Assembly: GCA_029339195.1 (NCBI GenBank)
Contig: JAPTJF010000416.1
Location: 1 to 55,792 of the forward strand
From: Micractinium sp. NFX-FRZ
Taxonomy: Eukaryota; Chlorophyta; Trebouxiophyceae; Chlorellales; Chlorellaceae
Length of the DNA stretch: 55,792 bases
Direction of reading: 5' to 3'
Shown here: positions 1 through 10,014 of the stretch, in pieces
How the letters are laid out: each line of letters begins with the position of its first letter
How positions within the stretch are numbered: the first letter of the stretch is position 1
Translations under genes and position numbers: made by a program
Notes under the pieces: generated by a model
Told to the model about the DNA's origin: nothing
What the model saw: only the letters and a program-made list of their open reading frames with translations
Databases searched by the model: none

Positions 1-149
1 GTATCCCGCACTTAATCCCCACAAAGCTCTCCCAAGGTAGGGATAGTCAACTTCCCTGAGTAAGGAACCCAGGGATACTGTTTCACCCAAGTACTGGCCA
101 CAAGCAAGGCGGGGATTCTGAAAACCCGGGCTTACAATGTAGGGAACTA

Positions 150-2368
150 ATGCGGGAGAACCAGTCGGATCTACTGGTGCCTGCCGCGCTCCTCCTGCTC
201 GTCGGGCTGACCCTTGCAGCCACGGCTAGCAGAGGGGAGGCGACACTTGTAGGTGCGTAACAACGCCTGCGGAGCGATGAATATCAAGCTCGTGTCTGTC
301 AGGGGGGAAGGGGTCGGCGCCGTCAGTGTCCCGCGATTGCTCACGCCCGCCCTGCCTGCTCCCCTGTCCGCAGAAGGCGCCGAGGTAAGTGTCGGAGATC
401 GGGAGAAGGAGCGGTGGAGATGGGTGAAACCCGCTGGCGCTCCGCCCAGCTACGGTCGCCCGCCCGCCCCCGCCCCGGCAGTGCCGCCGCCGCCTGCTGG
501 CCACCGCCTGAGATCTTGCCCTGGCCCACCACCTGCACAAACCGTGCAGTTGTTACGATTGATTGGTACACTGCGTGCTGCAAGACTATACTTGCCCGCG
601 TGCTGCAACCCTTGCCGCCTGCCTGCCCTGTCACGCTGCCGCTGCAGGCGTCCCCCTGCTCTGGCGAGGAGTGCTCTGAATGCAGCGCAGATGGCCAGAG
701 GTGCGAGGTGTGCCAAGGCACCATGCCTCGACAGATGTACAACTATATAACACACATGATGATGAGCGAGCAGGACGTGAAGCAGCTCCTTAAAAAACCG
801 TACCCTCTCTACATCGACAGCCAGGGGAGGTGCAGAAACGTGAGTTAGTGTGTGCCGCAGCCCGCAGTCAGCTCGCTTGCTGCAGTGGGCCGCATCGTTT
901 GGCTGGCTAGGTCCGTTTTGCCGTGCCCTGAAACACGTGCATCTGCCGGCCTGCCAGCGCCTCATTTCACTGTCGTATGCTTGCGACTTCCTGGAGATGG
1001 GCGGCAACCACCACCACCACCCCCACCGCTACATCACTTGCACCGGGCAGGTGGACATATGCCTATGCCTACGCCCATTATGCGCCCATGCGCCCCTCAA
1101 TGGGCCACAGACTCATCCATCTCACACTTGCCCTGTCCCTGCGCGCCTGCGCCTGCCCGCCTGCAGTGCACGGCTCACCCGCTGTCCACCGGCTGCAGCG
1201 CGTGTGACGGCACCGGAATGCGCTGCACTGCCTGCCGCCCAGCCACATATATTGACGACTCCCAGCAAGGCATGGACCTGCCGGGCTACTCCCCAGTGCC
1301 AGTGAACGGCAAGTGCGTGCCGTGCAGGGACCCGTACTGCGCGGTGTGCGATCGGCAGGGCGTGTGCTCAGAATGCGCCACACTCTTTGGCGCCGAGTAC
1401 CACGTCGCGTACGGCCTGGCTGAAAACGGGACGTGCGTGAGGGTGAGCTGTCAGCGGGCCCCCATCCAGGCAGCTCAGCTGGGTGCACCCATGCGCCAAG
1501 CTTGCATGGGGTTCGACCTCGGGGAGGGGCCCTCCATGGCCGACCTGTGAGCCGAGGCAGGGGCCAGCCACAAGCAGGGACCAGCCACAGGCGGGGGGGA
1601 GGGAGCACAGTCAGTTGCCAGCGGTTGCCAGGCGGCAGCCACCGTATGCTGGCTGGTCAGCCTTCTTGCCACCTGCCTCCCAATGCAGTGTGCCACCTCA
1701 AGGGCATGCACCGACTGCGGAAAGGACTTCAGAACCTGTGTTGCCTGCCAGGATGGTGACATGATGACCCCAGCGTACGGCCTAAACAAGCAGGACGGCA
1801 GCTGCTTGCGGGTGATCGCGCACTCATGCGAACGCGCACTGCAGCTGCTGCCTAGGCCTTTCACATGTATGTGCTCACTCAGGGCTGAAAGCAGTTGCTG
1901 GCCCACTCTGCATCTTTCCAAACAATGCACCAGAAGCTGAGGTGCAGCCAACCTACCCGTTGTTGGCATCGGGCCGGCCGAGAGGCCTGCCTTTCATGCC
2001 CGCCCGGCCAGCGTGCAGGCCTTGTTTACGGATGCGCCCCCACCGCAGCTGGGCCCCTCCCCCACCGTACTGCCTGCCTGCTTGTGACCATCCGCTTGCC
2101 CCTGCAGTGCGAAGCTGGAGAGTACTGCGGTGCGTGCGGAGTCAACTACAGAAACTGCACCTGGTGCTGGGACGGAGAGTCTCGCGTGGGGAGTGGAGGG
2201 TACTGGGGCTGGGAGCCGCCGTCGTACGACGACGAGCCAGCCACCCTCCCTGGCCCTGCCCCAGCCCCCTCCCCTGCTGGCTTGGACAGCCGCAGCGGTT
2301 TGTTGAGCAGCGATGAGATGGTCCAAGGTGCCCCCGAGCCGAGGCCAGCCAGCTCAGTAGGGCAGTAG
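150..2368 (+). CDS. Secreted cysteine-rich modular protein
   Basis: Five exons: 150-248, 648-839, 1167-1442, 1689-1811, 2108-2368 (951 nt, 316 aa). All introns are phase 0, and exons 3-5 each begin with a Cys codon straight after a CAG acceptor. The first exon, too short for a usual ORF cut-off, encodes a good signal peptide (hydrophobic run AALLLLVGLTLAA). Four Cys-rich modules follow, with CxxC and CxxCxxxxxxCxxC spacings (for example CSGEECSECS, CRDPYCAVC, CGACGVNYRNCTWC) that resemble furin-like/growth-factor-receptor Cys-rich repeats. Two N-glycosylation sequons are visible (NGT, NCT). The C-terminal ~60 residues are Pro/Ser-rich with no membrane segment. It is probably an extracellular or secretory-pathway protein; ligand and function are unknown. 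A TGTAA poly(A) signal lies 138 bp after the stop. The junctions of exon 1 are the least certain. Confidence 0.72.
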
Positions 2369-3139
2369 CCGCACTGCCAGGGGTCAGCGGGAGCGCCCAT
2401 GCCTCACCTCCGTATCCTCTCCTTATGGCCGCCCGCCTGCTCCGCGGCTTGCTGGCTCTTTGGCTTGGGCTTGTTTGAGGTGCACAGTTCATGGCGTTCA
2501 CAATGTGTAAGGCCAGAACAACGGATGCACATTGACTGCGTGCACACCGAAGCACTGCGTGCACACCGAAGCACGGTGGGCATGAGCGGGGGTTGCGCGG
2601 GCAGCCGCAGGAGAAGGGAGGAGATTAGAGACAACATGGCGGCATGAAATGGCAGAAAGCGCTCCGCTGGCAGGGAGGGTCAGTAATAAAGGGATGCTCA
2701 GGCAGGTGGAGGGGCAGCTGACGCACTGATGCCATTGCACACTGAGGGATCAGGACGGAGGGGGCAATGGCCGCTCTGCCCACTTCGAAGAATGAGAGGA
2801 GGGTTCGTTTGTGGATGCTGGAAAGCAGTGCTGGTACCAGTGGGGCGGGGGGTGGGCAGTACCGGTGGGGAAGAGGGAAGGCGGTGGATCTTGAGGTGTT
2901 GTTCAGGCGCCGGGGGCAGCGGCAGGAATTGGGTGCGTTGGCGGGTGCCTGGCGCAGCCAGCAGCACCAGGGCAGGCGGTTGCGGTGCAGCAAGCCACGA
3001 CGCAACGAGAGGCGGCTTGCTTGCCAACAAGAGGTTCCCATGCCCATGCAAGGACCAACTGGCTGGGGGCAGCTCTTTCGAAAAGGGGGGCGCTGTTTGG
3101 TGCTTGGTTGGGCGGTAGGGGCGCCAGCTCCACCGCTGC
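2369..3139. other. Convergent 3' intergenic region
   Basis: This separates the stop of the Cys-rich gene from the stop of the ClpS-like gene on the other strand. It holds the TGTAA signal at 2506-2510 and a short direct repeat GCACACCGAAGCAC near 2540-2573. I see no convincing coding sequence. Confidence 0.6.
2506..2510 (+). terminator. TGTAA polyadenylation signal
   Basis: Green-algal type TGTAA, 138 bp downstream of the Cys-rich gene stop codon. Confidence 0.6.
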
Positions 3140-3997
3140 TCAGATGGTTGTGGTGTCTGGCTCCATGTTGACCTTGCACCCTCGCATCCACAGCTGCTGG
3201 CAGTAGTGCTCAGCATGCTCCTTCGGGGTGCATGTGACCACTGCCATCCCAATGGCACGCGCCTGGGCAGGAGCAGGAGGGCACGGGGACGATGGAGGGC
3301 AGGGGGAGGGTGTCAGGAGCATGGGGTGCTGGGGAGGTGGGGAGGCAAGGGAGCAGGAGAGAGGGGGCGCCATTAAGAGCAGCCCTGGCACCGTCCTCCC
3401 AGTCAGTCAGCAAGGGCACAGGCCTGGGCAGCAGGCAGGGCAGGCGGGACGGGGGCAGGCGGGGCGGGGGCAGGGGAGGGCAGGGCAGGGCGGGGCTGGC
3501 AGGGGAGGGCAGGCATGGCTCACCGTGTGGAAGCAGTTGGCGGCGTGGCTCTCATCGGTGCCGGGCACAACCGTTGTGATGGCATCCACCACCCTCTGCT
3601 CTGTGTGCTTCTCAGAGTCTACCAGCAGCACTCGCCAGCTGGAGCACGAGCAATTGGGGGCAGCAAGTGCAGGCTGGGTGTCGTACAGGAGCACAGCGAA
3701 AGTGCAGGTTGCACCTCAGCCCCACCCAAACACGCACCCCACCCGACACCCCGCTCACCTGCCGCCACCCAGGCCGCGGCCCCCGTTAGAGTCCAGCTTG
3801 CTGCCAGCGCTGTCTGTGGCTGGGGTGCCGTCCGGTCCCAGCGTCTCAAAACCGGGGCGGTCGAGCACGGCGCCGCCGCCCCGCTCGCCGACGGCGGCCA
3901 GCCGGCGGAGCTGGTGGCGGTGCTGCTGTCGGCGCGGCCCGCGGGCCGCCGTCCCCACATGCCTGCTGCTGATCACTGCCGTAGAGAGCGCGGGCAT
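3140..3997 (-). CDS. ClpS-like Clp protease adaptor, probably plastid
   Basis: Three exons in coding order: 3997-3759, 3638-3524, 3262-3140 (477 nt, 158 aa). Residues 1-79 are Arg/Ala/Ser-rich with few acidic residues, as expected of a chloroplast transit peptide. The rest matches the ClpS fold: a WRVLLVDSEKH first strand, a helix ending VVPGTDESHAANCFHTA, then GMAVVTCTPKEHAEHYCQQL and a final MEPD. ClpS proteins bind the ClpC/ClpA N-domain and deliver N-degron substrates. Here the pocket residues differ: the usual N-D-(D/N) triplet after the first strand reads D-S-E, and the pocket His in the A-H-x-x-G turn is Arg. It could be a divergent ClpS paralogue (cyanobacterial ClpS2 type) that has lost or changed N-end recognition. 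Start chosen at the first Met of the open frame; the transit-peptide length is uncertain. Confidence 0.85.
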
Positions 3998-4839
3998 TTT
4001 GAGGCGCTGCGCGAGTCACCAACCGGTGGCGGCGGAGCCGAGGTGGCAACGGCGGCGGTGTTGTGCAGGCTGGGATCGCTGCAATAGAGAGCGATGTGGT
4101 CGGTGAATGTGCCAGAAGCGACTGCAAGGGGGCGACGGCAAGGGGCTTCCTTTGCATCTCCACCCCTGACATGGAGCATCCCGCCACATGGAGGGTGCCA
4201 TGGTGACGTGCTGGCCCCGCTGCAGCTGCAGGGCTGCTGCCGGGCGGGGCCTGTTTATCCTTCCTGTGAGGTGCCCTAGACGTCCTGACGAGCACTCTGG
4301 ATCCTGTGCATGGCCCTTGGTTCCGGCACAGCACCTCACCTGACCAGCTGCCTCCTGCCAGGTGGTGCCAGCACACGCCTCGCTGACCTTCATTCTTTTG
4401 GATGACAATGAAAGGCTACAGTTATCATGCTCTAGAACGCAAGAGCATGTTGTAAGGCGAATGAATGAGTTCGATCAAAGTTGATGGCGGGTTGTCATAC
4501 ACGGAGAAAGGGCACAGGAAAGGAAAGGCAGTGTCGCTCCATCCCAGGCGATGTCAAAAGTTCCAGGGTGGGTCAGCAGAGGCGGCGCGGGCAGGAGAGG
4601 GCGAGGAGGGGGGTTCCTGACCGTACAGGGTGGGGTTAGGTTCATTTGGGTCTGTTCCTGGAAAGCAGGAAGGAAACAAGGGCAGCTGCCAGGCACTGAG
4701 CGGCGGGCAGGCAGGCGGGCGGGCAGGCGGCGGACGCCCTGCGAGGCAGGGCAGCATCCCAGATCCCGGGACTCGAGCTGCCGCTGCCGCTGCCGCTGCT
4801 GCTGCGCTTGCCAAGCACCGTGGCCAACGTTGCCCGCGC
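3998..4839. other. Intergenic region
   Basis: It lies between the 5' end of the ClpS-like gene and the 3' end of the kinase gene, both on the minus strand, so it should hold the ClpS promoter and the kinase 3' UTR. No TATA box, gene or minus-strand TGTAA was recognised. A plus-strand TGTAA near 4450 has no gene to serve. Confidence 0.5.
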
Positions 4840-7800
4840 TCAGTGTCCGGTGGCACAAGAGGGGCGGGACACGGACTGGACCACCCCCGCTCCAAAGGCG
4901 GCCGAGGCGTAGGCGTCGTACGCCACGCGCTTGCCGCCCTCCCCGCCGCTGCCGGCGGTGGCCATCTCAAGCAGGCTCCTGCGGGAAGGCGATGGGGCAC
5001 AGCCAGGGCGGGGCAAGGGGCGGGTGAGCGCAGCCTCCTTCAGCTGCCTGCACGGCCCCTGCCACAACAACACCCCTCCACTCGAGCCTCGCTCGCTCCC
5101 CCACACTTGCACACCGCTCACGTTCCAATTGCTCACGCCTCACTCGATCTTGCAGTGCTCCCCTGCCTGCCCCGCCCGGCAAAGCCCAGCCTCCCGGTCA
5201 TCCCAACGCGGAGCCACCCGCACAACCACCACCCACACCTTCGTACTTACTTATCGAAACGAGTGAATCAGCTCATCACACCCACTCATCGGACCACTCA
5301 CCCCAGTTCAGCAATGATCTCCGCAAAGCCGGGCCGGTCGAAAATGTTCTCCGCCCAGCAGCGCTTCATGAGGGCCACGTACTTGTCCAGCCCCTGGAAC
5401 CCCGGCGTGTCGGCGCCCGGCAGCCGCTTGCGGTCGGGAATCTCCAGCCGCCCGCCGTTGGAGACCAGCATGACCACCTGGGCGGGGCAGTGTGGGTGTG
5501 GGGTTGGTGGTGAGTGAGAGCAGCGTGGGGAAGCGGGCGGAGGATGAGTATTGAAGGTAAGAAGTGTCAGCAAGGACGCGGGAAGGAACGCGGGCGGAGT
5601 ACGAAGAAGTGGCGCAGGAGCAGTGCGATGTGGCACAGCAGGCAGCACAGAGCGGCCAGCGTACAATGTCTTTTTCACTGTTGCACAAGGGAGAGCATAC
5701 AGCATGGCTGTGAGGTGGTGGTCGCGGGGCAGGCGAGCATGCTCATTCGTGCCCACCTGCCGGCAGCCTGTGCCCTGCACTGTGCGGCCGCCCCCGGCAA
5801 CACCCCCAGCACCATCTGCCTGCCGTCTCACCTGCCAGTGCTTCTTGCCCCACGGCACGTCCCACGTGAGAATCTCCCACAGCACACAGGCGAACGAGTA
5901 GATGTCTGCATGAATGGTAGGAAACACAGCAGGCAGCAGGCACAGCAGGCATGTCAGGCAGGGGTGCACTGTCGGCCAGAAGGGCGGGGCAGCGCACATT
6001 TGGCAGGCGCTCCAGCTGCGGTGAGCCTGCCGCAAGCGCTGTCGCTTGGCTGGCACGCCGGCCCATTTGAGTCCGCCTGTGCTGCCACAGCACAGCACAG
6101 CACAGCACAGCACAGCACAGCGGCGCTGAGCTAGCGGCCTGCCCCACAAGGCACCAACCCCGAGATGGATGCCTCCCTGCCCAGCCCCACTCACCCGACT
6201 CCTTGGTGAATGTCTCTCCATTGATGACTTCGGGAGCCTGCAACCACAGCACAGCACAGCGCAGCACAGCACAGCATGGAGCGGTCAGCACAGCACGGTA
6301 CAGTGCAGCGAGCGGGGTCTGCTGCGCACACTGCGGGCAGCGGCGCGCTGGCCGCACAAAAGAAGAAGCACGTGCCAGGCACAGGCACGCTGCGCCCTGA
6401 AGCCGAAGCAGTGCCAGAAGAGCCATCACACGCCCGCAACTGTGTACAAGCTGAAAAAGGCCTGGGCCGAATAGGACCGAATATAGGGCCGAATGCTGAG
6501 GGGGCCGTGCCGACATCAGCGGTGCCGGGCTGAGTCAGCAGCGCTCACCAGCCAGCACGGGTCTTGTGCCGCCGTGATGGTGCCCAGCGCGGGTCCGAGC
6601 GCACGGCTGAGGTTGAAGTCGGCAACCTGCGTCACGCCGCAAGGGCAGGGCAGCAGCGGCTGTGAGCCGGCGCACCAGCAGAGGGACGACCAAGTGATCC
6701 TGCCCACCCAGAAGAGGCCCACCCATGCGCCTCCTGTCGAAAGGCCGGGAAGGTGGGCTGGATGCGCGCCAAGAATGAGGAGGCAAAGCCGCAAGGAAGG
6801 AGCACGCCTACCTTGACGCGCCAGTCCTTGGTCACCAGCAGGTTGTTGCTCTTGAGGTTGAGGTGCAGGATGGCGGGCTGGCGGGAGTGGAGGAAGGCCA
6901 TGCCGCAGGCGGCGTCCAGCGCCTGCAGGCGGGAGCAGGGGAGCAGGCACAGCGGGTGCGTGCGTGGATGGGGGAGGGGAGCAGGCACAGCGGCATGCAG
7001 GGTGTGCCAGGGCAGGGCATGCCAAGAACGCCAGCAGAGCAGGCGCCCAGCAGAGCAGGCAGACGTGCAATCGTGCGTGTACCGGGCCGGCCGGCAGAAC
7101 GGGCAGAGCAGGCAAAGCGTGTGCACAGCCAGCAGGCTCCTGCAGAGTCAGGGCACCAGCGCCCACACCAGCAGCCCAAACGGCAGACAGGACCCCGCTG
7201 AACGATAAACACACCCCTCTCTGTGCTCACAATGGCCAGCCGCCGAGGCCAGGACAGCTCCGCTGCCGCAGCCGGGTCGCTCTTGGCCTTGTGCAGCACG
7301 TCTGCCAGCGAGCCGCGGTCAAAGTACTCTGGGCAGAGGGGGAATGGGGGTGGCACCAGGAAAGGGGTCGTGAGATATAACTAGCATTGGGGTGCACCGT
7401 GCAGAGGTGCGGGCGGCAGGGCAGGGTGTGGGTGCGCATACGGGAGGGGCTGCCCTGTGCAAAGAGCGCAGCGGGCAAAGCATGGATCGCTCCTGGGGCC
7501 GCTAGCCCCAGCCGCCCCGCTGGCCAATCACCCGTCCCTTCACATGCACGGGCAGGCTGGCAGCAGCACCCCCCCTTACTACAAGGCTGCCCACACACGC
7601 CCGCCACGGCCGTTCACCTGTCACCACGGCGGGCGGATCCGTGCAGACCCCCACAAAGCGGGCGCAGTTGCGGTGGTTGACCGACGCCATGACCGCCGCC
7701 TCCTGCAACAGCAGGCAGCAGGGGGCGCACACTTCCACTGTCAGCACACACAGCATGTGGGCGGTCGCGGCGATGCAGCGCGCTGCTGCCGGCGCTGTCC

Positions 7801-10014
7801 TCCGTGCCCACTTGCCTCCCACTTCCAGCTGCCAGGGAAATGAGTGAAACACAGTGGGAGCACACCACACCATTGCACAGCGCACACATTTGCACCGCCC
7901 ACCGGCATCTTGTGAACCAACCACTAAATGTTATAGCCCAGCTATAACTGCTGATAGGAGAGGTAGGGTTTTAGGGTTTAGGGTAGGGTACCGACCGCCC
8001 CTACCGTCAGTAGCGAGCGGCAGCAGATAACAAACAAACAAGTCTGTGCCAGCAAGCATGCCAGCACGTCAGCACACAAGGCCACGCAGGCCCACCTTGA
8101 TCAGCTGCTCCATCTCCAGGTCAGACAGGTGCAGCATGTGGTTGGGGCCGCCCCCCCAGGTGCCCCGCATGAACTGCTTCACCGCCACCAGCTTGCCCTT
8201 GTACGCGGCCTTGTGCACCTGCAGGCGGGGTGTGGGGAGGAGGGAAGCACGCATGTGAGGCGGGGCGGCGTGTGAAAGGGTGCCGCCATGCCTGTGTGGG
8301 CGCGCTGGGGCACCTGTGGGAAGGCAAGGGGAGGAGGGATGCACGTGGGGCGAGGGCAAGCGGACGTGGCCCAGCCATGCGGTATCCCCAGGGATACCAC
8401 CACACATTGCCCCACTCCACGCCAGCTCAGCAAACCCCACTCACTCTCGTGATTGCTTTGCCTCTGACCAGCCTGCCCAGCTGCACGCCCCTGACATGGC
8501 ACCGCTTGCTCTACACTAAACCACAGCCGCTCCACCGCCCCGCCCAACCGCCGCTTGTTGAGCCGTGTGCAAGGGCCACACCAGTGCGCCCAACCCACCC
8601 ACTCACGCTGCTGATCGACTCGTCCCCCAGAAGCCTGCCTAGCTGCAGCTCGCTCATGCCCACCCGCCGCACGCTGCTGGCGCGCACACCAGCTGCGGCA
8701 AGGAGAGGAGAGGGAGGCGGGAGGTGGGCGCAGCAAGGAGAGGCGAGCGAGGCGGGAGGTTGGCATAGCAAGGGGGCGGCGAGATGGGAGGTGTGCACAG
8801 CACAGTAGCAGATAGTGAGCAGGGGGCGGGGCGTGTGGAGAGGGTGCACCCGAGCAGGGCGGCCCCCTTGTAATGTTTGTGCGGCACGCCAGCCAGCATC
8901 GCACAGCAACTCACAGCAGCGCAGCACAGCAACAGCACGGCACCGGCTGGCCAGCCAGGCTGGGCAGGCGCTTTGTGTCACGAAAAGCGTGGTGGCAGCA
9001 CTGGCTCTGGAGGGATCACAGGCAGGAGGCTACCCAACTGTTGGCGCTGCCTGCCCTGCCGGCAGGCTGGCCGCACCCAGCACGGGTGGCCTCACCTGAC
9101 GGCCTTTGAGGCGGCTCCAAGCTTGCTGAAGGGCTGGGGCCCAAGGAAAGGTCAGACATGTGGCGGGAGGAAGCTTCCGACAGCGGTTGGGATGGCTCCT
9201 CTTCAAGCACCGGCTCAAGCTCGCCATAGGCGGGAGTGCTGGGGCGCGGAGTGGGCAGGGCGGGCGGGCGGTGCCCTGCACTCTCCGCACGATCGGCAGC
9301 AGGTGCAGCAGGCTTGGCGGCGGGCTGGGCGGCCGCGGCGGGCGGCGGGCGGGTGCGGGCCGCGTGCGCGGCTTGCGCATCCACGCCCTGCTGCTGCTGC
9401 GCCTGCTGCTGGCCGTGCGCCTGCTGGGCCTGCCACTGGGCCTGCTGCTGCTGCTGCGCCTGCTGCTGCTGCCCCTGCACCTGCTGCGCCTGCTGCGCCT
9501 GGCCTTTGGGGTTCCGCACTCCCTGCAGGTGCCGCAGCACGGCGGCCGCCTCGGCCCGCACCACCTGGTTGCTGCTCCCGTCCAGCAGCTTTGTCAGCGC
9601 GGCAAGGGCCCCGGCTGCCTTCAAGGCACTGCAGCCATTGCCATCGCTGGCCGCCAGCGTGTGCAGCGCCGCAACCGCCTGCTCCTGCACGCTCCCCCGG
9701 CTGCTGCTCAGCAGCTTCACAAGGGGTGGGATGCCGCCTGCTGCCGTGATGGCGCCCGCATTAGCCTGGCTGCTGTAGGCCAGGCTGGCAAGCGCGCCCG
9801 CCGCCTGCTCCTGGCACCGCTTGCTGCTGCCGCTCAAGAGCTTGATGAGCGGCGGGATGGCGCCGGCAGCCGCGATGGCCGCCGCATTCTGGGGCGAGCT
9901 GCTCGCCAGGATGCGCAGCTGCGAGGCAGCTGCCTTGCGCTTTGACTTCCAAAAGCTCCCAAGCTGCTTCACCATCTCCGCCGCTGCCTCGAAAATGCCG
10001 CTGGAGGGAGGCAT
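4840..10014 (-). CDS. ARM-repeat / TKL kinase-like fusion (predicted pseudokinase)
   Basis: Eleven exons in coding order: 10014-9096, 8692-8607, 8218-8096, 7702-7618, 7328-7231, 6922-6812, 6626-6549, 6237-6195, 5905-5832, 5477-5302, 4978-4840 (1932 nt, 643 aa; all junctions in phase). Residues ~25-150 form about three Armadillo repeats (AAAGAIPPLIKLL, AAGGIPPLVKLL, AAGALAALTKLL), followed by a Gln-rich tract (~155-215) and a Pro/Ala linker. Residues ~320-620 are a RAF-like TKL kinase fold: VAVK Lys349, HLNLKSNN at 457-464, ADFN at 476-479, APE at 501, DIYSFACVLWEI, CW..N.FDRP. The HRD Asp is Asn459, DFG reads DFN, and the Gly loop keeps only its first Gly, so phosphotransfer is doubtful. It is probably a cytosolic scaffold or regulator; partners are unknown. 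The exon 10/11 donor is inferred from a strong GTGAGT; without splicing the frame stops at once. Confidence 0.87.
6086..6121. repeat. (CAGCA)n pentanucleotide microsatellite
   Basis: About seven tandem CAGCA units inside intron 8 of the kinase gene. Confidence 0.9.
6244..6276. repeat. (CAGCA)n microsatellite, second tract
   Basis: An interrupted run of the same pentamer in intron 7, just upstream (gene sense) of the APE exon and separated from the first tract by that 43-nt exon. Confidence 0.85.
7931..7947. repeat. Short perfect inverted repeat
   Basis: TTATAG and CTATAA arms flank a 5-nt spacer, in kinase intron 3 next to the telomere-like motif. Confidence 0.6.
7964..7988 (+). repeat. Interstitial telomere-like motif
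   Basis: Consecutive TAGGG, TTTTAGGG, TTTAGGG and TAGGG units. This is the plant/green-algal telomere repeat type, here inside intron 3 of the kinase gene. Confidence 0.7.
8436..8503 (-). repeat. Intronic echo of kinase exon 2 3' end and donor
   Basis: Diverged direct copy of 8597-8665, i.e. the end of exon 2 with its GTGAGT donor. Shared blocks include cccactcac, gatt/gatc and agcctgcc.agctgca. It lies in intron 2, 161 bp downstream in gene sense. Confidence 0.8.
8698..8799. repeat. 35-bp tandem repeat, three units
   Basis: Units start gcaagg at 8698, 8733 and 8768 in intron 1 of the kinase gene. The third is shorter and more diverged. Confidence 0.8.

Noticed and set aside
4450..4456. Plus-strand TGTAA
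   Set aside because: No plus-strand gene lies upstream within a reasonable distance; taken as chance.
6086..6276. CAGCA tracts as a possible mobile-element or CRISPR-like array
   Set aside because: Simple pentanucleotide microsatellites with no spacers and no associated genes.
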